Below are positions 32,057 through 43,110 of a stretch of 64,000 nt of DNA, piece after piece. The translations under genes were made by a program, and so were the position numbers. The DNA is taken from NCBI GenBank assembly GCA_946902985.2, contig OX336388.2, positions 124,721,894-124,785,893 on the forward strand, in the 5' to 3' direction. Below the pieces are notes generated by a model that saw only the letters and a list, made by a program, of their open reading frames with translations, made no database searches and was not told where the DNA came from. The stretch is from Meconema thalassinum. Taxonomy: Eukaryota; Arthropoda; Insecta; Orthoptera; Tettigoniidae. Within the stretch, counting starts at the first letter, position 1; every line of letters begins with the position of its first letter.

Positions 32057-32417
32057 ACAAAAGAATACAATGAAATGAAAATCCACAGCCTGCTTCCAGT
32101 CTCCGACCGGGTCAGGAATGGAATGAATGAAGCCCCCATCTAGCGGCGAGGATATGAACTGTGCCGGCTGCCGAGGCCTGACGCACTCCTCTGGGGCAAT
32201 GATTAAATGAATGACAGATAAGATGAAATGATAGTGGAGAGTGTTGCTGGAACGAAATTTTGACAGGGAAAACCGGAGTACCCGGAGAAAAACCTGTCTG
32301 CCTCCGTTTTGTCCAGCACAGATCTCACATGGAGTGACCGGGATTTGAACCACGGACCCAGCGGTGAGAGGCCGGCGTGCTGCCGACTAAGCCACGGAGG
32401 CTACAAAAGAATACAAT
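32057..32417 (-). mobile_element. SINE S4, copy 2
   Basis: Body 32072-32402 flanked by a perfect 15-bp duplication ACAAAAGAATACAAT (32057-32071, 32403-32417). The body is almost identical to copy 1, which suggests recent activity. Confidence 0.9.
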
Positions 32418-32454
32418 ACTATTTATTAATAAAATTATTAATTTTCCAAGATAC

Positions 32455-33134
32455 AAACAAGAGATAATTTCAACTCTGAGATTTGCTGATGGCATTGTCA
32501 TCTTTATCTCACACATCACAGGATTTGAATGAGTTTTTAAATGGTATGGACTCTGTCTTGAGGAAAGAATTCATGATGAAAATTAATCAATCTAAAACCA
32601 AAATATTGGAATGCAGTCGAAAGAAATCAGAAACCCCTATGAACGTTTAATTGGCAGGTGAAAACTAAAGGAAGTAGGAGACTTCTGTTAACTAGGAAGC
32701 AAAATAACCAGTGATGGACGAAGCAAAGAGGATATAAAAAGTAGGTTATCACACGCAAGGAAAGCATTTCTACAGAAAAGGAATTTGTTGACATCGAATA
32801 TAGATTTAGGTATTAGGAAGTCATTTTTGATAGGATTTGTCTGGTGCGTGGCGCTGCATGGAAGTGAAACTTAGACTATTGGTGCAGCAGAAAAGAGGAG
32901 AATTGAAGCGTTTGAAATGTGGTGTTACAGGAGAATGATGAAGATCAGATGGGTAGATAGGGTACAAATGAAGAGGTATTAAGACGAGTAGGAGAGGAGA
33001 GCAGTTTCTGGCGACTGCTAATGAAGAGAAGAGATAGGTAGGTAGGACACAAACTAAGACACCCAGGAATTAAATTATTAGTTATGGAAGGAAGGGTCAA
33101 CGACAAGAACTGTAGGGGTAGACCAAGGTTAGTA
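32455..33134 (+). pseudogene. N1 non-LTR retrotransposon, copy 2, left part
   Basis: Starts inside RT motif C (ISTLRFADGIVIF; the second catalytic Asp is Gly) and carries several frame breaks and stops. It matches copy 1 from about 1408 to 2077. It is interrupted at 33133-33134 (TA) by the mariner and resumes at 35012. Confidence 0.88.
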
Positions 33135-33257
33135 CGATGGAGAATCAAAAAGCAACTTACACATCCAGTTATGGCCCTTTATTAAAACACATACACATAG
33201 GCAACACGGCTATGACAGCATACCGTACAATGCAAGTTCACTTTTCTACATATTCCC

Positions 33258-33609
33258 CAGGAGACTAAAGCCTCCGTGGCTTAAGCGGCAGCACGCCGGC
33301 CTCTCACTGCTGGGTCCGTGGTTCAAATCCCGGTCACTCCATGTGAGATCTGTGCTGGACAAAACGGAGGCAGACAGGTTTTTCTCCGGGTACTCCGGTT
33401 TTCCCCGTCAAAATTTCATTCCAGCAACCCTCTCCACTATCATTTCATTTCATCTGTCATTCATTTAATCATTGCCCCAGAGAAGTGCGACAGGCTTCCT
33501 CAGCCGGCACAGTTCATATCCTCGCCGCTAGATGGGGGCTTCATTCATTCCATTCCTGACCCGGTCGGAGACTGGAAGCAGGCTTGGATTTTCTTTTCCA
33601 CAGGAGACT
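33258..33609 (+). mobile_element. SINE S4, copy 3, inside mariner
   Basis: Body 33267-33600 on the plus strand: CCTCCGTGGCTTAAGCGGCAGC head and B-box-like GTGGTTCAAATCC. Duplication CAGGAGACT at 33258-33266 and 33601-33609. Confidence 0.88.
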
Positions 33610-33928
33610 GTTAACATTTCTCGGAACAGGCAATCAACTTTTCGGTTCCGGATGCATAGGGTTCACCTCCGGCACTCTAGATGCAGCTGCATTCATCTCC
33701 TCATCGTCCACGTCACGCCCGAAATAAAGAGAACATTGATGGAATGGCTGCACACCACATCACCACAACGAAAGAAGGCCATGGTGCAACCTTCAGCAGG
33801 AAAGGTAATGGCGACAGTGTTATTTGACATGGAGGCCAAAAGGCATGACAATCAACTCTGCCTTGTATTGTCAAACGTTGAACCGGTGCAAGCAGCTGCA
33901 TCCAGAGTCAAAAAGTCGGTTGCCCGTT
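33610..33928 (+). pseudogene. mariner transposase remnant
   Basis: The frame contains EWLHTTSPQRKKAMVQPSAG then KVMATVLFD, the conserved block just before the second catalytic Asp in mariner transposases. After a frame change the next block appears as LYCQTLNRCKQLHPES. The rest of the gene is missing, replaced by the hAT insertion at 33937. The 139-codon frame that runs in from 33532 starts inside the SINE and is artificial. Confidence 0.75.
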
Positions 33929-34883
33929 CTGAGAAACAGGGGCGGATCTAGGGGAGGGCGACCGCCCAGGGCCCCGCACCATGGATTTTTTAAATTTAAT
34001 TAATTAATTATACTTTTCAAACTAATTTATAATTCATATTCCTTTTTGATGTGTAACATCTTTCCACTCGGTTGCTGGATATTTTTGTGGGAGTGATTTT
34101 GAAAAATGGGACGGAAGTGTGTAAGACCCACTGCCAGTTGAATCGCTGCCAGCTGGCAGTGGTACAATGTGGAATGTTTATCACATACGGATTACTTTGT
34201 GTCAGCAGAGTATCAAGGAGGCAGTGCGAGAGTAGAAATATCAAGTAGGCAGGGCAGAAAAAAAGTCAGTCTCTGTTATCGTAACTTAAGTTACTGGCAG
34301 GAGAGTGATGTAACAGCAGAATATCAACAAGGCAGTGCGAGAGTAGAAATATCAAGCAGGCAGTGAAGAAAGAAAAGAGAGTCTTGGAATTGTTATGTAT
34401 TATGAGAGTGTAAAATATAAAAAGATTTTTTGTGTGTTGATGAATGTCAAGGATAGTCTAATAAAAACGGTAACAACTTCAAGGTAGGATAACATGTCAG
34501 ATGTTACACATCATATGTGACTAATGTAAGGCTCGATTCTTTTTTTTTTTTTTTTCAGTGCGGCTATGACTTCCCGTGACCGTTTAGCAAGTTTAGATTT
34601 CAGTGAAACAATAGAAGACTTCTCTCAGGAAAAAAGTCGCAAAGTAATATTCTATAGTTTACATAATCTTCTTCAAGGGGACTTAAAGGTTTCTTTCATA
34701 TTAATTTAAAAAAATGTACTGTAGTGTATTCAAAATATTGTAACTTAGCTATTCTTTATTTTATTATTATTACCAACCTATTTTTTATTTGATTTGATAT
34801 TTTTTTATTTCCTATTGTTGTGGGCCTCACCTTATCATATCGCCCAGGGCCCCGCAAGGCCTGGATCCGCCACTGCTGAGAAA
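33929..34883 (+). mobile_element. hAT-type element inside the mariner
   Basis: Element 33937-34875 with ends CAGGGGCGGATCTAGG and CCTGGATCCGCCACTG, flanked by 8-bp CTGAGAAA (33929-33936, 34876-34883). A direct repeat of ~111-bp period (CAGCAGAGTATCAA..GCAGTGCGAGAG at 34203 and 34314) lies inside. Confidence 0.9.
34570..34710 (+). pseudogene. hAT transposase C-terminal remnant
   Basis: Frame reads DRLASLDFSETIEDFSQEKS then RKVIF, resembling the C-terminal end of hAT transposases of the zinc-finger MYM/TTF type, with an internal deletion between RLASL and DFSE. It ends at a stop soon after (ILI-stop). Supports the hAT call of the enclosing element. Confidence 0.55.
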
Positions 34884-35011
34884 TGTTAACAGTCTCTTGG
34901 GGAATATGTGGAACTTATATTGTATGCTGTCATAGCCGTGTTGCCTATGTGTATGTGGTTTAATAAAGGGCCATAACTGGGAAGTGTAACTTACTTTTTG
35001 AATTGCCTTCG

Positions 35012-35140
35012 TATATGTTAAACAGATTACCTTGGATGAAAGATGTGGTAGCTTTTTAGATATGAAACGATTAGTTCAGGACAGGAAGGCATGGATGGCT
35101 GCATCAAACCAAAGATTCAAGACTCAAATACACACAATTA
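35012..35140 (+). pseudogene. N1 non-LTR retrotransposon, copy 2, right part
   Basis: Resumes TATGTTAAACAGATTACC.. directly after the mariner and runs to the N1 3' end (AAGATTCAAGACTCAAATACACA). With 32455-33134 it makes one copy. Confidence 0.87.
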
Positions 35141-35390
35141 ATTTTGCATTTTATTACTAATTTAAAACAGCTAACATCTGCATGTTAAGTCATAAAACAT
35201 GAGGATTCATCAATTGATGAGTTTTGGATAAAACTTTGCAGTTAAGGGACTCCTACATTGCCCAGGCTAATTTCTAATGTTTTATTTACATTTTTTTACA
35301 GAAATTATTAATTTTTTTCAGCGATGTTCTTTAAGGCTCTCTCCTTACATTGACTCAGGCTTTTTGAAAATAAATGTATATTTGAGTTAT
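35141..35390. other. Anonymous AT-rich spacer
   Basis: Between the N1 3' end and the N5 tail; nothing recognized. Confidence 0.5.
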
Positions 35391-36699
35391 CATCATCATC
35401 ATCATCGTCATCATCATCATCATCAAGAGTCCACTCCAGTTTCCCGGGTGTGGTTTACGAGCGCTCTCCATTTTAGTCGATGCATGTACCACTGCTCCTT
35501 CAAGACTTCATCCCAGTTGATTCCCTTGGATGTGATATCTTCCTTCACTTGGTCCAGCCATCTCCTCCTAGGTCTTCCAACAGGTCTCTTTCCAGTAATC
35601 TCAGTATGTAACCATTGTTTTGCAATTCTTCCTTCTGTCATACGTTTGACGTGACCAAACCATCATCATCAAACGTGCCCTAGTTATGGTCTCCTTCAGG
35701 GACTGATTTATTCCAGCTTGTTCTCTTATCTTCTCATTTCTTACTTTGTCTTTCCTAGTTTTTTGAAGCATGCTTAGAAACTTCATTTCTGAAGCCTGAA
35801 GTTTACTGTCGTCTTTTTTGGTAGTTGTGCATGTTTCCAACCCATAAGTCAATATAGGGACAAAGTATGTTCGAAACAGAGTTTGTTTTGATCTTAGTGG
35901 CACTTGCTTATTCCAGAGTAGATATCGAACTTGCTGATAGAATTGACTTGCTTTCTGAATATGGTTATTTAATTCAAGCTGTATTCTGTTGTCACTTGAT
36001 ATTAAGCATCCATGGTACTGATACTGGTTTACTGTTTCCAATTGTACACCCTCCAGCATTATATTATCTTTACTTCTCTGTCTGTTAACAGACATTGCAG
36101 CAGTTTTTGAGCACTTACTTTCAGTCCATATTTTTTCAAATGATCATTCCAGACGTTCAGCCTTTCCTGGACTCCCAGCTCACTATTTCCCCAGATAACT
36201 ATATTATCTGCAAAAGCAAATGCTTGATCCATATTGGTGCTCTGCTTCACTTCCTTTATCATTTCATCCATGATGGTGATGAATAGTAATGGTGAAAGGG
36301 CACTGCCTTGTTGCACTCCTCTAGATGTCTGGAACCAATCTGAATATCCATTTCCTACTTGAACACAGCTGTAGCAGTCATCGTAAAGCATTTTTACTCT
36401 TTGAATGAGTTCCATAGACACATTCTTCTTTTTAAGACACTCCAATATAGTTGTTCTAGGGACACTATCGAATGCTTTTTCGATGGCTAGAAACACAAAT
36501 GTCAAATTACGATCTTTCTCCCAGTGCTTTTCCAATATCATTTTCAGTGCGAATATGAGGTCTATAGTTGATCTATCTTTCCTAAATCCATATTGTTCTT
36601 CTTGCAGTAGGGGTTCAATAATTTTCCTTAATCTTTTCTCAAGAATATTCTCAAATATTTTTAAATCATGGGACAGTTATCACGAGTCATTTTATAATT
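35391..36699 (-). mobile_element. N5 non-LTR retrotransposon, 5'-truncated, minus strand
   Basis: The (CAT)n block at 35391-35424 is the complement of a (GAT)n tail. Minus-strand coding pieces cover RT from LSHDLKIFENILEKRL and EQYGFRKDRSTIDLIFA (frame upstream of 36541) through GVQQGSALSPLLF and FADNIVIWG (second catalytic Asp is Asn), FYQQVRYLLW, PILTYGLETC and ASEMKFLSML to GKRPVGRPRRRWLDQVKEDI. Motif A reads FLAIEKAFD: Ala instead of the catalytic Asp (codon about 36487-36485). At least two frame changes (near 36090 and 35630). No endonuclease remains. Confidence 0.85.
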
Positions 36700-36701
36700 A
36701 A

Positions 36702-37427
36702 ACTAGGGGACCTGTGCGATAAATCTTTCATGTTCATTAACCACCCACTCGGTTTGACTGTTATGCGGGCTTCTATAAATATGTTTATTTGTTTAAACAC
36801 AAATTGTTGATATTTATGAAACCAGAGTGTAATTCATCACTGCTGCGGGTAATTCCATTTGAATATTCTTTTCAATGCACAATGGGTTGTGTACGCCGTA
36901 CGTCTACAGACTACCCAACCTGCCCTAGTGCTATGCGGGCTGGATGCGACAGGCTATCGTCTTGTTTATTTGTTTAAACACACTTTTTAAACGAATATAT
37001 TTCCGTTGACTTTTCAAGAAATGAAAGATTTTTCCTGTACTATTGAGACAATTTGGAAGATTTTGATACAAAAGCGTGATAGTCAGTCTGAAAGACTAGA
37101 CTTTATATCATTTTAAATGCTACAAATGCTGCGTGAACTCAAAGTCCGTTAGCAAGTGCAAACCAAGGTCAAAGGAGGTAGCTGGCTGGATGACGTCACG
37201 CTCACCGGAGTGCGCGGGGAAAGGAGGAAGCACAAGCAGTACTATGACGTCACACACCTCAGTGCATTCTCGGTACGTTTCGTCCCGTCACCGTAACGTA
37301 ACGCCAGACCCCAGCGTAACGACGAAGTCGACAAGATCATTTAAAATGATAAAACGCACCTTCTAACTCCTCCTGGTTCAGGAGCTTGAGTTTTTGTCAG
37401 ATGAACTTAGCGTATTATATAATAGAT
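36702..37427 (-). mobile_element. Non-autonomous Helitron-like element H1
   Basis: On the minus strand it begins TCTATTATATAATACGC (37426 leftward) and ends ..GGTCCCCTAG (36703), inserted between A and T. The copy at 50.16 kb has the same two ends. Contains GTTTATTTGTTTAAACACA twice. No Rep/helicase frame. The ORFs of 62-77 codons within show no motif. Confidence 0.65.
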
Positions 37428-38065
37428 AATTTTAACAGCACTTGCAGGCAAAATTAAACTGAAGTCATCATTATCCAGTCTTCAGCAGCACGTTTCATCC
37501 GATTATAAGATTTATCAATCTTGATGGAATCCAGCATCTGAAACCTTCTTCTTCCTCTTCCGATTTTCCCTTAGACTGTCCCTTCTTAAGCACTTTTCAC
37601 CAAACCATCTCCTCTTAGGCAGTGTTCAATCCAGTTCATTTATCTTTTCCTTACCTTCTTTAGCATCATCCTTCCTTAATAGGTTATGAATATTCCCGAA
37701 TGGGAAGTACCTATTTGGATTGCCAAGGTAGGTTTTTATTTTATGAAAGGGAGCTTGACTTCCTTAGCACATTGGCATCGCTCGTGACATCAATACTACT
37801 TGTATTTTGTGTCTTGCGATGGCCTTCTCAGTATGTGCTAGCCATGCGTATTGGTGAGGTGTGTCTGTACCAACTGACGAGCCAAACGGCACACAGGGGC
37901 GAAACGCTGGCATTTTATGTTTGAGTTGACCGGACCAATTTTATCATATTACTTGATCATCCTTTCTTCTCCTACTTTCTTTAATACTTCTTCATTTCTC
38001 ACGTTGTCCTTCCAACTTATTCTTTCCATTCTCCTCCATAGCAAATTTTGAAAAACGAACATGTT
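37428..38065. other. Anonymous region with hammerhead-like motif
   Basis: No gene supported. A hammerhead-like core lies at 37874-37905 (separate entry). Confidence 0.5.
37874..37912 (+). ncRNA. Hammerhead-like core, Penelope-type
   Basis: CTGACGA (37874-37880), GCC (37881-37883) pairing with GGC (37898-37900), then GAAAC (37901-37905). The core order is intact, but the expected GUH cleavage triplet is not clear (GCTGGCA follows). Likely the end of a Penelope-like remnant. Confidence 0.4.
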
Positions 38066-38067
38066 AA

Positions 38068-38600
38068 AATACAACACAAGAGAAAAAAGAAAGAAAAATA
38101 CTCCGAAAAATATTGGTTCCCCAAAAGAATAAAGAAAAGTGGTGGATGAAGAGGAGAAATGAAGACCTTTGCCGTCATAAAGAAGAAATTACTGTTTCAA
38201 TTAAAAAGAGAAGACTAACATTTTATGGACATCTTTACAGGATGAACAGCAATCGGCTTTCGAAGAAAATTTTTGGTTACATCTCTAAATTAAAAAACCC
38301 TACAGGATGGCTGGAGGAGATACAATGGGAACTGCAATAACTGAAGATCACAGATGCTATCATCTCGGACAGGGAGGAATTTCGGCAACGGGTCCATTCA
38401 GCAGATGTCACACATTTCAAAGTCCAACGACGGCCTACGAGGGTGATGTCAGTGGAACAACGGCAAATGATTAGCCGCCGAATTAAAAAGTTCTGGGAAG
38501 AAAAGAAAAGGAAAAATAATGTACCATTGTCTTAGATTCTAAGCGGTCTATAATTGGCCAAATTCTGAATATATATATTGTATATACAACACATATAAGG
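38068..38600 (+). pseudogene. N8 non-LTR 3' fragment, copy 2
   Basis: The frame from 38113 encodes VPQKNKEKWWMKRRNEDLC, SIKKRRLTFYGHLYRMNSNR and KNPTGWLEEIQWELQ, a stop at 38338, then continues in frame with LKITDAIISDREEFRQRV and EQRQMISRRIKKFWEEKKR. It matches the minus-strand copy at 23.8-24.4 kb including the flank ..GGTCTATAATTGGCCAAATTC. Both end in TA-rich sequence. Confidence 0.78.
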
Positions 38601-38899
38601 AGGAATTACATTGGAGCACCTAGCTTGAAGCAACACTGATAACAGGTGCGTTTGATTCATATTCCAGGCATCCTGGAAGTGAATTTCTGTTGTTTCCCAC
38701 TTGCAGTCCAGGCAAATTGATCCTTAGTTAAGTCCTTCCCAATCCTCACCTGAATTACACTACTACAGACACCACAATAACACAGAACACCTGACACATG
38801 CACAAGTACACTGGGCTAAGCTTTGTATAATGAAAGTTCCAGGGGAAAAAAGAGGGTAATTTTGTGTCTAGGAAATTGTTTGTTGAACTTGAGGAGATA

Positions 38900-39590
38900 G
38901 CTTCAAAATTAAGCCTTAAATTAACGACCAAAAAACTCTGTAGATGGTAATGAAGAGAAATATTAGCATGTTTGGGAATCGGTTACCTCTTGTTATTGGC
39001 AAGCTTAGTTTTGAGTGGGTTGAACATTTCATATTCTTAGGAGTCATGATTGATGAACAGAATCATAGAGAAGTGGAAATTAAAGTTAGAATACAGAATG
39101 CTAACAAAGTCTACTACTCACTGCAGTTTTTATTGGGATCCAAATTTTTGACGAGAAATACAAAATTGAAAATAAACAATAACATCATTAGGCCAGTTCT
39201 AACTTATGGTGCAGAATCATGGAGTTTAACAAAACAGGAAGAACACCAGTTGTAGGTTTTCGTAAATTAAGTGTATAGGAAAATATTTGGACCATTTTTT
39301 GACCACGCATTTCAAATCTGCAAAAAAGGATCAAATAAAGACATACACTATCACAGCAAGCACCAATACTCAACATCATTAACTACAGAAGACTTCAATG
39401 GGCTGGTCAATGCACTAAGGATGGGATATGATAGGATGGTCTTACAAATCTTTAAAGAAGAACCAAGAGGAAAAAGGCCTGTAGGAAGACCACGAAGTTC
39501 CTGGAAAAATGAAATCTCCAAACAATGGACAACTGGCAAGAACTCGCCCAAAACAGAGTTCAGTGGAGGCATTTCGTGAGATCGGCGCGG
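38900..39590 (+). pseudogene. N9 non-LTR RT fragment
   Basis: Frame 38944-39255 reads FEWVEHFIFLGVMIDEQNHR, KVRIQNANKVYYSLQFLLGS and RPVLTYGAESWSLTKQEEHQ, the thumb/connection region after RT. A stop and a shift at 39253 separate it from a downstream frame (GLVNALRMGYDRMVLQIFKE, GKRPVGRPRSSWKN). A decayed LINE fragment; family not placed. Confidence 0.7.
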
Positions 39591-40424
39591 AATTTTCGTG
39601 TCCCATAGAAGCCTTCTTAGTAAGAGAGGAATACATTTTTGCAAGAAATTGGAATCAAAGATTTCTCCGGTGTTTTTAGAATATGCCATTAGCATAGGAT
39701 TCCTCTTCTTCCATATGAAGCACTAGCATCCATTTTGCTGTTATTTCGTGTCCTATTGCCCTTGCTTCTTAAAAGTATTTTCATTTATCTATCATCCAAT
39801 AGAAAGAAATGTTGGTGGGTTTACTGATAGGACGCACGATTGTGGGAAAGTATAAGGAAAGTAGCCTCGGGAATGAGAAAAGAAAACAATAAATGTGCCA
39901 TTAAAGTTAAGTTCTTTGAGTAAATGTTTTCCTGGACAAAAATTACCTTCTTTTTCCCCTGGAACTTTTCATTATACACAGAACATGCTAATCATGGAAA
40001 TTGCCGAAAAGGATGACATTATGGAATATGCATGGGAAGTTGTACTTCGAGAAATAACTCCTCCCAAACAAGTATCAAGGAGAGGATTACATTCCATTCC
40101 AGAACTTGACACGACATGGTTCGTGTGATTTTTGTGCATCTTTCTTGTATTTCTGTATGTCTTCAATTAAAAGTTTATAATTGTACACCGAATCAATACT
40201 ACATAAATATATATTTTATATATTGGACATGTTTTCAACCATACCTTGTCGACCGTACTTGATTCAGCGTACAATAATAAAATTTTAATTTTACTGTCAA
40301 TACGGATATTTATGGCATTTGCTTCCAATGGTAAATGTGTTTGCATTGTATGTCTTCAATTAAAAAAATCTTCTGATTTACAATTTAAAGCAACATATGA
40401 GCTTGTAAAGTTCAACATGGAGCG
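39591..40424. other. Anonymous AT-rich region
   Basis: Small frames only (for example 39895-40128, 77 codons) without recognizable domains. I see no element ends. Confidence 0.5.
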
Positions 40425-40965
40425 CAATTTTATCATCTCGTGAGAGGACTTCTTTGGGATAAGCAAGTTTCTTTAAGATCAAAACTAATACTCTCCAAGA
40501 GCTTCTTTGTACCTGTTACTACATATAGCTTAGAAACCTGTACCCAATCCAAGAGAAATACCAGCAAACTACAGGCGGTGGAGATGAAGTTTTTAAGAAC
40601 TATGATTCAAAAGACAAGGAGGGACAAAATAAAAAATGATGAGATACGCCATCTTGTTCAAGTAGGACAATCTCTTAATGACATCTGTGTTGAAGCTACA
40701 CTGAAATGGTTCGGTTATCTCAAAAGAATGGGCACACAAAGAACAGCGAGAGTGTGGTTTGAGAAAGAACTGAAAGGCAAGAGACCAAGAGTTCGACCAA
40801 GGAAGAGATGGATCGACCAGGTTAGAAAAGATCTACAATCAAACATTCTCGAAAGAGAATAGAGAGGTCTGGAATTGCAGCAGGTCATGGAGGGGGAGAC
40901 AATCTTGGAGAGAACGCGTTCACCGCAGCTGGGAAACTGGAGCCGGTTCATGATGATGATGATAT
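40425..40965 (+). pseudogene. N7 non-LTR 3' end with (GAT)n tail
   Basis: Frame 40440-40862: RGLLWDKQVSLRSKLILSKS, FVPVTTYSLETCTQSK, AVEMKFLRTMIQKTRRDK, LKWFGYLKRMG, GKRPRVRPRKRWIDQVRKDL, then stop; the tail is (ATG)n at about 40950-40962. The upstream RT is missing. Directly followed by the 253-bp repeats. Confidence 0.78.
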
Positions 40966-41682
40966 GAAAACTCAGCAATTCTTCTAGGTTTGTGCCGTGT
41001 CTTGTGTGGGGTTTCGCCTAGGACACCAAGCTAGGCTCATCGGCGGGCTCTTGGTGTCCCCGCCCGGACCCCCACAGGAGTGACGAACTGTGCGCCACCT
41101 CCCTTTATATAAGGTGCAACTGCACCACTTGACTACGAGAACTAAAAGCTCAAGCAGCCTTAACCTCCCTATGAAGGCTTCCAAAAAGATGGTATATTGG
41201 CTTTCACGGCCGGTGAATTAAAACTCAGCAATTCTTCTAGGTTTGTGCCGTGTCTTGTGTGGGGTTTCGCCTAGGACACCAAGCTAGGCTCATCGGCGGG
41301 CTCTTGGTGTCCCCGCCCGGACCCCCACAGGAGTGACGAACTGCGCGCCACCTCCCTTTATATAAGGTGCAACTGCACCACTTGACTACGAGAACTAAAA
41401 GCTCAAGCAGCCTTAACCTCCCTATGAAGGCTTACAAAAAGATGGTATATTGGCTTTCACGGCCGGTGAATTAAAACTCAGCAATTCTTCTAGGTTTGTG
41501 CCGTGTCTTGTGTGGGGTTTCGCCTAGGACACCAAGCTAGGGTCAAGCTAGGGACACCAAGAGCCCGCCGATGAGCCTAGCTTGGTGTCCTAGGCGAAAC
41601 CCCACACAAGACACGGCACAAACCTAGAAGAATTGCTGAGTTTTAATTCACCGGCCGTGAAAGCCAATATACCATCATGATG
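40966..41682. repeat. 253-bp tandem repeats closing in an inverted copy (Penelope-like ends)
   Basis: Direct units begin AAAACTCAGCAATTCTTC at 40967, 41220 and 41473 (exact 253-bp periods). The third breaks off at ~41550 and is followed by an inverted copy (41553-41680). The first two units are almost identical. In the inverted part, CCGATGA (41568-41574), a perfect helix GCCTAG/CTAGGC (41575-41580, 41590-41595) and GAAAC (41596-41600) mirror a hammerhead core with one core T changed to C. This resembles the tandem terminal repeats of Penelope-like elements. Confidence 0.6.
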
Positions 41683-42339
41683 ATATGAGCTTGTATTGTC
41701 ATTTTTCTGATCCTAATACAGTATCTTTTCATTATTTATAAATTTTATGGTGCAATGTAACGCTTAGAGAAGCAAACATTGTACCATCTCTCATAATTCA
41801 GTAGCACTGTAAAGGTGGTGAAGAGTAACCTCTTCATATGGGGAACATTGCATCAGTTTTTGATACATTATAGCATTAAAACAAATTTTATTTTCAAAGA
41901 TATGATTGGTTGACCACCTTCCTGCATCCTCCTAGAATGCGTTGAAGAAAGATCATCTAAAAATTCAAAATTTAGTTAGTTAGTTATTGTTGTTTTAAGG
42001 GGCTGAACTACTAGGTCATCTGCCCCTCTTAACACAGATTAAATAATACAAATTTGGAATTGAATTTAAAATTTAGAGGTGGACACCTAAATTTGAAAAG
42101 ACCTAAAATTAATAAAACAAAAAATTAAATAAAAATAATAATTATAAAAATCAACAAAAATTACAGAAAAACAAAAAATTATCATTCAAAAACGAATGAA
42201 TCGTTGAGTCAATGTACAAAATTTAAGTACTACCTATATACTGGCTGGGAATAAATTTTCGGCACGAAAACGGTGTAAGGTAAGTGGTCGACCGTACCTA
42301 AAAATTTAGTTTGCTGGCCATAAAAATCTGTCAAAGAAC
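41683..42339. other. Anonymous region with U2 fragment (minus)
   Basis: 41988-42030 is the minus-strand form of the U2 repeat (GTTGTTTTAAGGGGCTGAAC..AGGTCATCTGCCCC). The remainder is A-rich without coding signal. Confidence 0.5.
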
Positions 42340-43110
42340 ATTACACTGTAGTATTTGCAGATGATCTGCTGATATTGGGAGAAACAGAAGTGCAGGAGTT
42401 TGGAATGACAAGTTTAAAGAATTTGGACTAAAGATCAGTCAAACAAAACCAGTTGAAATGACTATGAACAGGAATGGCTCATGTTCCAACATCTTTCTAG
42501 AGGGAACTCAGCTGCAATCTGTTTCAAACTTCAAATACCTTGGAAGTGTTGTCTCAAAGGATAACTCTAAAAAGTAAGAGATCCTTAACAGGATCCAAAG
42601 AGCTTCTCTTTTTTATTGTCAAGTGAGAAATCTACTATGGGATGACAAAATACCCCAGAAAGCAAAATTAACCATTTTTCACACCTACTTGAAACATGTA
42701 CCCTACTCAACAAGGCTAATAGTAAAATCCAGGCAACAGAAATGAAATTCACCAGAACAATGAACCAGAGGACTAGGAAAGATAAGATTAGGAATGAAAT
42801 TAACAGGCAGGAAGTTGGTATCAAAATGCTTGTCAACTCCTAGGAAGATGCAGATTACAGTGGTTTGGACACGTCATGAGAATGGACAGAGATAGAACAC
42901 CAAGATTTCAGCAATCTTTCTAGGTTTCGACAGAGAAGTGAGAGGGAGGAGACCGGTAGGAAGGTCAAGATAACGATGGATAGATACAGTGAAGTCTGAG
43001 GTCAACAAACTGAAGGTGAAATGGGAAGATGTAGAAGAATACCAACTCTACTCCGACCGAAAGAAATGGCGAGCGCTTGTATACCACAACCTGGAAAATG
43101 ATAATGAGAT
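42340..43110 (+). pseudogene. N2 non-LTR retrotransposon, copy 2
   Basis: Plus-strand copy starting just before VFADDLLILGE and continuing through SQTKPVEMTMN, FKYLGSVVSKDNS, FYCQVRNLLWDDKIPQKAKL, ATEMKFTRTMNQRT and WFGHVMRMDRD to RKKWRALVYHN. Multiple indels and stops. It gives the uninterrupted sequence against which the four insertions in N2 copy 1 can be read. Confidence 0.85.

Larger units (their letters stand above)
33133..35013 (+). mobile_element. mariner-type DNA transposon, broken, containing SINE S4 and hAT
   Basis: Element 33135-35011 with inverted ends CGATGGAGAATCAAAAAG and CGAAGGCAATTCAAAAAG (complement), extending ~110 bp with strong similarity (AGTTATGGCCCTTTATTAAA, AGGCAACACGGCTATGACAGC). 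TA on both sides. Its transposase is reduced to a middle fragment. Two later insertions account for most of its length. Confidence 0.87.

Noticed and set aside
33532..33951. 139-codon frame
   Set aside because: It starts inside SINE S4 and runs into the mariner remnant; only the mariner block is meaningful.
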